A stretch of DNA of 64,000 bases, from positions 1,995,174 to 2,059,173 of the forward strand of contig CP151667.1 in NCBI GenBank assembly GCA_038400315.1, given 5' to 3'. The notes beneath the pieces are model-generated. The model worked only from the letters and a program-made list of their open reading frames with translations. It ran no database searches and was not told the origin of the DNA. A program made the position numbers and the translations under genes. The stretch is from Isosphaeraceae bacterium EP7 (lineage in GTDB: Bacteria; Planctomycetota; Planctomycetia; Isosphaerales; Isosphaeraceae). Positions 27,259 to 34,606 of the stretch are shown one piece after another (positions within the stretch are counted from its first letter, which is position 1; every line of letters begins with the position of its first letter).

Positions 27259-27770
27259 AGACTCGACGGCGCGGATTCACCCTCTTCGAGCTGCTGATGG
27301 TCTTGAGCCTGGGGATGGCCTGCCTGGGGACCATCGCGACGGTCATGCATGTGCTGCTCCGTCTCGACCGATCGGGCCGCGACCGGGTCGCCGAGGCGTC
27401 GAGCCTGATGAGGCTGGGCCGTGTTCTGAAGGCCGATGCTCATGCCTCGACGCGGCTCGAACCCGCCGAAGGGGGCATGGACCTGCACGGGCCGAATGGC
27501 CTGGTCGCGCGTTATCGATTGAAACAGGCCGGGATGGAGAGGGCCACCGAGGGAGCCGACGGCAAGGTGACGTCGCGGGCCTGGCACAGGCTGCCACCGG
27601 GCTGCAAGGCGTCCCTCGATGCGACGGATGCGAATGGGATCAGGCTGCTGGTGCTGACCGTGGCGAACGGAGGGGGCGGGCCGGGGAAGGCCAGGCCGCG
27701 CGTCGACCGGATCGAGGCGGCGCTGGGACGCGACTTCCGCTTCGTGCATCAGAAGGAGGTGGGCCGATGA
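27255..27770 (+). CDS. Minor pseudopilin, GspJ-like
   Basis: A 171-residue prepilin-like protein with the leader LKTRRRGFTLFELLMVLSLG (cleavage after the first Gly, Glu at +5) and one N-terminal helix. The soluble domain is of a size fitting GspJ. The start is a TTG at 27255 that overlaps the preceding stop codon as TTGA and follows GGGAGG at 27242-27247; the ATG-based frame opening at 27066 is an artefact inside the previous gene. Translational coupling is likely. The exact GspJ assignment is by size and order only. Confidence 0.75.
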   Translation: MKTRRRGFTLFELLMVLSLGMACLGTIATVMHVLLRLDRSGRDRVAEASSLMRLGRVLKADAHASTRLEPAEGGMDLHGPNGLVARYRLKQAGMERATEGADGKVTSRAWHRLPPGCKASLDATDANGIRLLVLTVANGGGGPGKARPRVDRIEAALGRDFRFVHQKEVGR

Positions 27771-28195
27771 CTCCAAGAGGGACGATCGGCAGGCCGGCAA
27801 TGATCGCCGTTCCCGCGATGGTCTGCCTGGTTCTGACCTTGATGCTGGCCGCCTCGCTATTACGCACCGGGCTGGCGGCGCGCGAGGTAACCCGCGAGGC
27901 CGAGCGTCGCCTCCAGGCCGACTGGCTGGCGGAAGCGGGCCTGGAGCGTGCTTCGGCCCGGCTGGCGGCGAGCGAGGATTATCGCGGCGAGACCTGGACC
28001 CTGTCGCCCGAGGATATGGGCGGTGCGGACGCAGGTCGGGTGACAATCGCGATCGAGGAGGCGGGAGATCGGCCGGGTCTGACGCTGGCGAAGGTGGTGG
28101 CCGAGTTCCCGGCGGGGGGCGCCTCGGTGGCGCGTTCGAGCCGGTCGGTGCGAATGGAACGGGTCAAACGAGACGACGAGGGAGGCGCCCCATGA
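27767..28195 (+). CDS. GspK/PilX-like minor pilin-like protein
   Basis: A 142-residue protein with one N-terminal hydrophobic helix (MIAVPAMVCLVLTLMLAASL) after a short basic leader. It lacks the GFTLIE cleavage motif, but the segment LQADWLAEAGLERASARLAA resembles the region after the helix in GspK and PilX proteins. GspK is normally about twice this long, so the domain that caps the pseudopilus tip is largely missing. Its ATG overlaps the previous stop as ATGA and its stop overlaps the next start the same way. Confidence 0.65.
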   Translation: MTPRGTIGRPAMIAVPAMVCLVLTLMLAASLLRTGLAAREVTREAERRLQADWLAEAGLERASARLAASEDYRGETWTLSPEDMGGADAGRVTIAIEEAGDRPGLTLAKVVAEFPAGGASVARSSRSVRMERVKRDDEGGAP

Positions 28196-29130
28196 GAGGT
28201 CGACGCGAGGGCTTCACCCTCATCGAATTGCTGGTCGTGATCTCGATTATCGCGGTGCTGATCGCGCTGCTGCTTCCGGCCGTCCAGAGCGCCCGGAGCG
28301 CGGCCAGGCGGGTCCAGTGCGTGAACAACATGATGCAATTGGGCCTGGCCCTGCAATCGTACGAGTCGTCGCACGAGGCCTACCCGCCGGGCGTGACGGA
28401 CCTGGCCGGGCCGGTGGCCAACGCCCCGACTGGGATGCATCACAACTGGATCATCCGCATCCTTCCTTATATGGATCAGAGGAACGCCTACAATCGATTC
28501 AACTTCGATGTGTCCGTCTACGACGGCCGGCACGACACGGTCCGCGCCCTGAAGATCAGCACGCTGCTCTGTCCCAGTGAAGGCTTCCCGAGCATCGGCG
28601 GCAAGACGAACTACGCCGCCTGCCACAACGACGTCGAAGCGCCCATTGACGTGACCAACAACGGGATGTTCGTCCTGAACAGGAGCGTGCGGCACGACGA
28701 GATTACCGACGGCGCGGCGTTCACGATCTTCCTGGGCGAGATCACGCACAATCGCGAGGACCTGGGCTGGGCCTCGGGGACACGCTCAACGATCCGGAAT
28801 ACGAACAGCACGCCTAACCACCCGATCCTCAGTCTGATCGACGCGGGATACCAGGCGACCGTCCCCAAGGGAGAGCTCCCCGACGAGCCGGTGAATCCAC
28901 TTGGGACGGCCGAGGTCGACGAGAATGGAGAGTCGATCGTCTCAGGACCGCTGGCCGGGCCCATCGTCCCGGGGCTGGTGGGAGGATTCAGCAGCACGCA
29001 CGAGGGCGGGGCCGACTTCTCGTTCGGGGACGGCTCGGTCCGGTTCCTCAAGAATTCGATCAACCCGAAGGTCTTCCGCAACCTGGGCAACCGGGCCGAC
29101 GGAGACCTGATCGGTGCCGACATGTTCTGA
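28192..29130 (+). CDS. DUF1559 protein with prepilin-type N-terminus, 1
   Basis: A 312-residue protein. It has a type IV prepilin leader ([20 protein letters not shown], cleavage after Gly, Glu at +5) and the planctomycete-typical continuation [20 protein letters not shown]. The DUF1559 domain ends in the segment GGADFSFGDGSVRFLKNSIN. DUF1559 proteins are expanded to dozens of copies in planctomycete genomes; their prepilin-like N-termini suggest that they build or decorate pilus-like fibres, but this is unproven. Its presence inside a GspE/F operon supports this idea. Start ATG 28192 is coupled to the previous gene by ATGA overlap. Confidence 0.9.
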   Translation: MRGRREGFTLIELLVVISIIAVLIALLLPAVQSARSAARRVQCVNNMMQLGLALQSYESSHEAYPPGVTDLAGPVANAPTGMHHNWIIRILPYMDQRNAYNRFNFDVSVYDGRHDTVRALKISTLLCPSEGFPSIGGKTNYAACHNDVEAPIDVTNNGMFVLNRSVRHDEITDGAAFTIFLGEITHNREDLGWASGTRSTIRNTNSTPNHPILSLIDAGYQATVPKGELPDEPVNPLGTAEVDENGESIVSGPLAGPIVPGLVGGFSSTHEGGADFSFGDGSVRFLKNSINPKVFRNLGNRADGDLIGADMF

Positions 29131-29146
29131 ATCGAAGGGGAGACCG

Positions 29147-30106
29147 ATGAGAAGGCCGGGACCTGGGGTGGGCCGCGGATTCACGATGATCGAGCTGCTG
29201 ACCGTCATCGCCATCACGATGGTCCTGTTCGCGCTGCTGGTCCCCGCGGTGCAGTCGGCACGCGAGGCCGCCAGGCGGATCCATTGCGTCAACAATCTGG
29301 CTCAGCTAGCCCTGGCGTTGCAGCATTACCAGTCGGAACATCAGGTCTTCCCATCCGGGGTGGTCGACGGTGCCGGCCCGATCGCCAACAGGCCGCCGGG
29401 TTATCACATGGGCTGGATCGTTCAGATCCTGCCGGAGATCGAGCAGGGGCCGGCCTATCACCACCTGAACTTCCAGCACGGAGTTTACGCGGCGGCGAAC
29501 TCGACCATCGCCGGCGTGCGAATCGCGACGCTCTCCTGCCCGTCGGACCCGTACAGGCCGATCTTCGAGCCCGACGAACCGGGGGCCCCGATTGCGGTCG
29601 AGCACGAGCAGTCGAACTTCGCGGGATGCCACAACGACCGCGAGTCGCGGATTCGCGTCACGGATCGGGGGATGCTGTTCCTGAACAGCTCCATCCGGCC
29701 GGAAGACGTCGGCGACGGGACGAGCCAGACGATCATGCTCGGGGAGAAGCTCCGGAATTACGGCGGACTTGGTTGGATGTCGGGTACCCGGGCAACCTTG
29801 CGAAACACCGGGTCGCGGCCCAATGCGAGGTCCTCGGTCGGGATCGACCAGATGGGACAGATGGAGGCCGACGACCCGCTCGACGAGCCGGTGCCGGATG
29901 CGATCATCAAGCTTCCCGACGGCACGATCACCCGTCGCTCGCAGATTGACCCTGTGGGGGGCTTCTCCAGCAGTCACCCCGGGGGGGCGAATACCGCATT
30001 CGCCGACGGGTCGGTGAAGTTCCTCAAGGACACGATTTCCAGGCCGGTGATGTGGTATCTCGGCAACCGCGACGATGGCGAACTGTTGGACTCCAGCAGC
30101 TATTAG
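29147..30106 (+). CDS. DUF1559 protein with prepilin-type N-terminus, 2
   Basis: A 319-residue paralogue of the previous protein, with leader GFTMIELLTVIAITMVLFAL, then [20 protein letters not shown] and the C-terminal GGANTAFADGSVKFLKDTIS. The +5 Glu is present. ATG 29147 follows GGGGAGA and gives a 15-residue basic leader; the ATG at 29114 lies inside the previous gene and has no suitable site. This is the last gene of the operon that begins at 21881. A weak hairpin lies just behind it at 30112-30126. Confidence 0.88.
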   Translation: MRRPGPGVGRGFTMIELLTVIAITMVLFALLVPAVQSAREAARRIHCVNNLAQLALALQHYQSEHQVFPSGVVDGAGPIANRPPGYHMGWIVQILPEIEQGPAYHHLNFQHGVYAAANSTIAGVRIATLSCPSDPYRPIFEPDEPGAPIAVEHEQSNFAGCHNDRESRIRVTDRGMLFLNSSIRPEDVGDGTSQTIMLGEKLRNYGGLGWMSGTRATLRNTGSRPNARSSVGIDQMGQMEADDPLDEPVPDAIIKLPDGTITRRSQIDPVGGFSSSHPGGANTAFADGSVKFLKDTISRPVMWYLGNRDDGELLDSSSY

Positions 30107-30111
30107 GAGAC

Positions 30112-30126
30112 CGGCAAAATTTGCCG
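30112..30126 (+). terminator. Short hairpin after the secretion-like operon
   Basis: Arms CGGCAA and TTGCCG with a 3-base loop start 6 bases after the last stop codon of the operon. The stem is short and followed by a pyrimidine-rich but not T-rich stretch, so it would be a weak terminator. Confidence 0.3.
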
Positions 30127-30157
30127 CAACTCCTTTCCCTGGAACAACGAATCGATC

Positions 30158-30199
30158 GAACTTTGAGGCCCGTTTTGACGTAGAAGGGGGGTGGAAAAC
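30158..30199 (+). promoter_or_regulatory. Conserved upstream element of the 70-residue gene; possible ECF-sigma-type promoter
   Basis: The stretch reads GAACTT, 15 bases, CGTAGAA, 2 bases, GGGGTGGAAAAC, exactly the pattern at 7218-7259 on the other strand. It ends 24 bases before the start codon of copy B of the small-protein family. Between the blocks the two loci differ, so the blocks themselves appear to be under selection. Confidence 0.55.
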
Positions 30200-30223
30200 T
30201 CGGCACGTCTGGGGGAGATCGGG

Positions 30224-30436
30224 ATGAGTCGCCTCGACCGCTACATCGAACGATATGGCCCGATCGCCGGGCCCAAGCTGTACCACGCGATCCAGAGCCG
30301 GTCGGCCTATATGGGAGTGAGCAGCCGGCGCCGCAAGGCGATTTCCGAGCTGACCGGTCGGCCGATCCGGGTCAGGCGCAAGGCCGAGCCAGCATCGGTC
30401 CAACCCCTTCTGGGCGGGATGGCCGAGGAGGGCTGA
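30224..30436 (+). CDS. Small basic protein with YGPxAGPKLYH motif, copy B (70 residues)
   Basis: I do not recognise this family. The 70-residue product begins MSRLDRYIERYGPIAGPKLY and shares 21 of its first 35 residues with copy A at 6969-7184. The C-terminal half is Arg/Lys-rich and differs. ATG 30224 follows GGGGGAGAT; an in-frame ATG-less extension to 30191 would overlap the conserved upstream element. The N-terminal half looks like one or two short amphipathic helices with a Gly-Pro rich turn. It lies directly after the secretion-like operon but seems to have its own promoter. Confidence 0.75.
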   Translation: MSRLDRYIERYGPIAGPKLYHAIQSRSAYMGVSSRRRKAISELTGRPIRVRRKAEPASVQPLLGGMAEEG

Positions 30437-30529
30437 CCTCGGCCGGTTGTGGGCGTCGGCCCCGTGGGTTACGATCCGGTCGGCGGTTGAGGGATGGTCC
30501 CGACGTCCGCCGACACGAGGATCCGCCGC

Positions 30530-31264
30530 ATGCGACGCTTGACACCGGGAATCTGGGCGACCGTGGCCCTGCTTTCGGCCCTGGCAGGAAGCCCCGCCCG
30601 GGGACAGTTCGACATCATGTTCCCCTGGCCGATGCAGAATCAGCAGAGCCCCGGCGACTTCCTGAACGATCGGGCCCTTCAGAACGCCGCGACGGCACGG
30701 ACCGCGCAGCAAGGGGGGGGCTCCGGCGGGGTCCAGCTCAACTCCGGGAACATGTACTGGAACAACCTGCGAGATCCCGCGTTCGTCGAGCGCTACGGCG
30801 CCGCGGACCGGGCTCCGCTCAGCCGCAGGACGACCACGCCGTTGAACCGTGCGCCCGCGGTCGCGGCCGCCGCGACACCCGCGGCGAGGCCGGCCGCGGC
30901 CCAGCCGAGCACCGCGGCGACGTCGATCATGGCCCCGGCGATCGTGCTGGATGCGTACTTCGACAGCATGGGTCGGTTCCGCTGGCCGGCGGACGCGGAG
31001 ATCGCAGAAGACCTGGCGTCGAAGCGGCAGCGGGCCGAGGCCGAAGTCGTCGCGGCGCTCCGCGAGTGGCAGGCGTCGCGGGTCACCCGGTTGCAGACGG
31101 CAACAACGGCCAGACAGGCGCTGCTGGAGTTCGGGCAACCGACCTTGCAGAGGCTCCGGGAAACGACCTCGTCGCAGGTGGCCGAGACCTTCCATGTCTT
31201 CCTGCTCGGCCTGTACAACGGGCTCGAGCAGGCGACCATCCCCCCGCCCCCGCCGGTTCGCTGA
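30530..31264 (+). CDS. Exported protein of unknown function, 244 residues
   Basis: I do not recognise this protein. A signal peptide (MRRLTPGIWATVALLSALAG, probable cleavage after ARG) is followed by an Asn/Gln-rich segment, an Ala/Pro-rich linker at about residues 100-130, and a C-terminal helical region. That region contains FDSMGRFRWPADAEIAEDLA and a long Arg/Glu/Ala-rich helix, and the protein ends in a short proline run. ATG 30530 has GAGG at about 9 bases; the ATG at 30494 has no usable site. It converges on the TlpA-like gene ending at 31308. Similar small exported helical proteins are common in this phylum. Confidence 0.65.
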   Translation: MRRLTPGIWATVALLSALAGSPARGQFDIMFPWPMQNQQSPGDFLNDRALQNAATARTAQQGGGSGGVQLNSGNMYWNNLRDPAFVERYGAADRAPLSRRTTTPLNRAPAVAAAATPAARPAAAQPSTAATSIMAPAIVLDAYFDSMGRFRWPADAEIAEDLASKRQRAEAEVVAALREWQASRVTRLQTATTARQALLEFGQPTLQRLRETTSSQVAETFHVFLLGLYNGLEQATIPPPPPVR

Positions 31265-31307
31265 TCCGCGACACGGGACCGGGGGCGAAGAGACGATCGA
31301 CCGGACG

Positions 31308-32354
31308 TTAGCGGGCTTCCAGGGCCTTCGAGATCGATCCGGTCATCGTCTGGCGGGTGAGGTCGAGATCGAGGACGTTCCCGTCGCGGCCGATCAGGAC
31401 GTTGGCGGGGACCTCGGCCACGTGATAGGCCGCGGCGTGATTCTTCGGACCTTCGCCGTTGATGAGCGTGGGCCAGGTGACGTTGTTGTCCAGGGCATAG
31501 CGACGAACCAGCGCCAGGACCTTGGCGGGGTCGTCGTTGCCCGCCTGCAAGGCGTCGAGGTTCACGCCGATGACCTTCAGGCCCTTGGCTTGATAGGTCG
31601 CCAGGGCGTCGCGGATTGATCGGACGTCCTCGGCGTTGGAGAGCTGCCACGTCGTCCAGAACACGACGAGTACAGCCTCGCCCTTGAAGTCGGCCAGGCT
31701 CACGTTCTTGCCGTCCAGGTCGGGGCCGGCTAGCGCGGGCGCGGGCTTGCCCACCATCTCCAGGCGTTCAAGGCGGCCCTTGAGGTAGTCGACCACGACG
31801 GGGTCGGACGCGGCGGAGAGGGCCAGGGCGAAGTCTCGACGGGCGACGTCGAGGCGGCCTGCCCGCAGCAGGCGCTGGTAATAGGCCTCGCAGAGGGTGG
31901 TGACGATCGAAGAAGGGGGATACTCGGACGAGCGACCCGCCTTCGTCTTGGCGATGTCGATCGCGGCTCGCAGGTCGCGCGACGCCTCATCGAAGGCGCC
32001 CCGGTCGGCCTCGGCGATCAGGTTCACCAGCGACGCGTAGAAGCTGACGAGGGCCGGAGCGTCCCCTCGGGCGAGGATCTGGTCGGCGAAGGGCTCGGCC
32101 TGGCGGTACAGGTCGCCGTTCACCGCCATGCGCAGCAGGTGCTCGTTGGTGCGGGCCGCCTGGTCGGCGGGCTGGGTCGCGGCGAGTGCGGCCAGGCTCT
32201 CGAGTCGGCGCACTTCGAGGGCGGTCCTGGCCGTTTCGAACGCGCCATCGATGGCCTCGACGGAATTCGCCGGTGCGGCCTGCTGGGCCATGGCGGCCGG
32301 GGTCAGCATCAAGGCCAGAGGGGCCAGGCCCAGGGGCCATCGTGTCCATCGCAT
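31308..32354 (-). CDS. TlpA/thioredoxin-like exported protein lacking the CxxC motif
   Basis: A 348-residue protein with a signal peptide (to about residue 24). A helical region at 30-200 resembles tetratricopeptide-like helices, and a C-terminal AhpC/TSA-Redoxin type thioredoxin fold spans 200-348. At the place of WCPPC it has WQLSN (236-240), so both redox cysteines are replaced; the rest of the fold (VGKPAPALAGPDLDGKNVSL, LKVIGVNLDA, VAEVPANVLIGRDGNVLDLD) is intact. The cis-Pro of the fold is present in EVPANV. It is a paralogue of the protein at 44756-45817, which keeps the cysteines. ATG 32354 precedes the signal peptide; the open frame to 32621 is rejected. The lost active site implies a binding or structural role. 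Confidence 0.85.
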   Translation of the reverse strand: MRWTRWPLGLAPLALMLTPAAMAQQAAPANSVEAIDGAFETARTALEVRRLESLAALAATQPADQAARTNEHLLRMAVNGDLYRQAEPFADQILARGDAPALVSFYASLVNLIAEADRGAFDEASRDLRAAIDIAKTKAGRSSEYPPSSIVTTLCEAYYQRLLRAGRLDVARRDFALALSAASDPVVVDYLKGRLERLEMVGKPAPALAGPDLDGKNVSLADFKGEAVLVVFWTTWQLSNAEDVRSIRDALATYQAKGLKVIGVNLDALQAGNDDPAKVLALVRRYALDNNVTWPTLINGEGPKNHAAAYHVAEVPANVLIGRDGNVLDLDLTRQTMTGSISKALEAR

Positions 32355-32572
32355 GGTCGTTCTTTGCTCCGGTTTGGGGCAGATCTGTCTCGGCGGTTTC
32401 GGGGAGTTTAACAGGTCGTTCCGGGGCCCGCCAACCGACCGGGTCCCCAGGGACAGCCGCTTGCCGCACGATCCGGGCTCCGCTACGGTGACGGCCGATG
32501 TCCAACGCCGGTCGGTCGCATGGGGCCACGCGAAGAGGGCCCACGCCGGCCGGTCATGAGGAAGCCACCACG

Positions 32573-34603
32573 ATGCATTTCCAGGCAGGCCTGTTTCGCT
32601 CCTTGATGGTCTCGGCCGCAACCGCGGCGGTCCTGGCCTCCTCGCCGGGGGCCAGGGTTCACGGGCAGTCGGACAACTCGCCCGCCAACGTGAGGCCCGT
32701 CCCCAAGCCCGGCGTCGATGTGCCGGCCGCCGACCGCGAGGCCCTGGATGCGGGCCTGACGCAGCTCGGCGATGCGCTCAAGGAGCTGGGCGGGAAGAAG
32801 GGGCTGGATGACCTCATCCCCGACGTCGAGATCTATCACAAGGCGGTCCGCGACGCCCTGAAATACAACGAGTTCTTTGCGCCGGGCGACATCGCCAAGG
32901 CGCGTGCCCTGCTTGCCCAAGGACTTGAGCGTGCCAGGGCGCTGGCCAAGGGCGAGACGCCCTGGGCCACGCAGGCCGGTCTGGTCGTCCGCGGCTATCG
33001 GTCGAAGATCGACGGCTCCGTGCAGCCCTATGGGTTGGTGATCCCCAAAAGCACCTCCCCGACGGGACCGAGGCAGCGGCTGGACGTCTGGTTCCACGGC
33101 CGAGGCGAGTTGCTGAGCGAGGTGAACTTCATCGACGATCGCCAGAAGTCGCCCGGGACGTTCACGCCCGAAGACACGATCGTGCTGCACCCGTACGGCC
33201 GCTATTGCAACGCCTTCAAGTTCGCCGGCGAGGTCGACGTCCTGGAGTCGATCGACGCGGTGAAGCGGCAGTATCGCATCGATGAGGATCGGGTCTCGTC
33301 GCGAGGATTCTCGATGGGCGGGGCCGCCGCCTGGCAGCTCGGCGTGCACTATCCCGACATGTGGTTCGCCACCAATCCGGGCGCCGGGTTCTCCGAGACC
33401 CCGCGATTCCTCAAAGTCTTCCAGAACGAGACCCTGACCCCGACGCCTTATGAGAAGACCCTCTGGCGGATGTTCGACTGCAATGACTGGGCGATCAACC
33501 TGATCGGCCTGCCGGTGGTCGCCTACAGCGGCGATCAGGACTCGCAGAAGCAGGCGGCCGACGTGATGGAAGAGGCGTTACTCTCTCTGGGCGTGCGGAT
33601 GACTCACATCATCGGCCCGAACACCAAGCATTCGTACGAGCCCAAGGCGCGGCTCGAAGTCGATCGCCGGATGGCGAGCCTGGCGGCGCATGGCCGTGAC
33701 CGGACGCCCGAGGTTGTCAATTTCGTCACCTACACGCTGCGTTACAACAAGAGCCACTGGGTCGTGGTGAACGGCCTGACCGAGCACTGGAATCGTGGAC
33801 TGGTGAATGCCAGACTGACCGGGCCGAGCCAGGTCTTGGCGAACACGAAGAACCTGACCGCGCTGAGCTTCGACATGGCCGCCGGAGAATGCCCGTTCCC
33901 GACCGATGCGCCGGTCGTCGTGACCATCGACGGCCAGTCATTTCAGGTGCCGGGCCCGATGTCCGATCGCTCGTGGAATGTGGCGTTCGCCAAGGACGGA
34001 TGTCAATGGGTCGTCGGCACGATCGATGCTTCGAAGCCGCGCAAGGTGCACGGGCTGCAAGGGCCGATCGACGACGCATTCATGGATTCGTTCGTCTTCG
34101 TCAGGCCGACCGGAACGCCCGACAATGCAAAGGTCGGGGAGTGGGCCTCGAAGGAGATGGAGCGGGCGACGAAGCGGTGGCGGACCCAGTTCAGGGGCGA
34201 GGCCCGGGTCGTGGACGACTCGGCCATTTCCGACTCCGACATCGCCGGATCGAACCTCATCCTCTGGGGCGATCGGGCGAGCAATGCGGTCCTGAGGAAG
34301 ATCGCCGACAAGCTGCCGATCGTCTGGACGGCGGCGACGATCAAGGCCGGGTCGCAGGAGTTCCCCGCCGCCGATCACGCCCTGATCCTGATCGCGCCAA
34401 ATCCCCTCAACCCTTCGAAGTACGTCGTCCTGAACAGCGGATTCACCTTCCGCGAGTACGACGACCTGAACAACGCCCGCCAGGTGCCGAAGCTGCCCGA
34501 CTGGGCGATCGTCGACGTGAAAACGCCGCCGGACAACCTGACGCCCGGGAAGGTGGTCGCGGCCGACTTCTTCGACGAATCCTGGCTGATCCGGCCCCGC
34601 TGA
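32573..34603 (+). CDS. Exported alpha/beta hydrolase (prolyl-oligopeptidase-like)
   Basis: A 676-residue exported protein. A signal peptide ends near residue 35 and is followed by a helical segment. An alpha/beta hydrolase domain comes next, with the oxyanion region LDVWFHGRGE and the nucleophile elbow GFSMGG (Ser247). The catalytic-His region is probably around GPNTKHSYEP, and the acid is likely in AYSGDQD. The last 250 residues form a second, beta-rich domain of unknown kind. It resembles planctomycete esterase/peptidase proteins of the prolyl oligopeptidase group; the substrate is unknown. ATG 32573 follows GAGGA about 10 bases upstream, while the frame opens earlier at 32498. It is divergent from the TlpA-like gene and converges on the antiporter gene. 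Confidence 0.8.
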   Translation: MHFQAGLFRSLMVSAATAAVLASSPGARVHGQSDNSPANVRPVPKPGVDVPAADREALDAGLTQLGDALKELGGKKGLDDLIPDVEIYHKAVRDALKYNEFFAPGDIAKARALLAQGLERARALAKGETPWATQAGLVVRGYRSKIDGSVQPYGLVIPKSTSPTGPRQRLDVWFHGRGELLSEVNFIDDRQKSPGTFTPEDTIVLHPYGRYCNAFKFAGEVDVLESIDAVKRQYRIDEDRVSSRGFSMGGAAAWQLGVHYPDMWFATNPGAGFSETPRFLKVFQNETLTPTPYEKTLWRMFDCNDWAINLIGLPVVAYSGDQDSQKQAADVMEEALLSLGVRMTHIIGPNTKHSYEPKARLEVDRRMASLAAHGRDRTPEVVNFVTYTLRYNKSHWVVVNGLTEHWNRGLVNARLTGPSQVLANTKNLTALSFDMAAGECPFPTDAPVVVTIDGQSFQVPGPMSDRSWNVAFAKDGCQWVVGTIDASKPRKVHGLQGPIDDAFMDSFVFVRPTGTPDNAKVGEWASKEMERATKRWRTQFRGEARVVDDSAISDSDIAGSNLILWGDRASNAVLRKIADKLPIVWTAATIKAGSQEFPAADHALILIAPNPLNPSKYVVLNSGFTFREYDDLNNARQVPKLPDWAIVDVKTPPDNLTPGKVVAADFFDESWLIRPR

Positions 34604-34606
34604 GCG

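Noticed and set aside
29306-31195. Minus-strand open frame of 629 residues across three genes
   Set aside because: It covers the second DUF1559 gene, the small-protein gene and an exported protein gene on the other strand, all with better signals. The product is Arg/Gly/Pro-rich without motifs.
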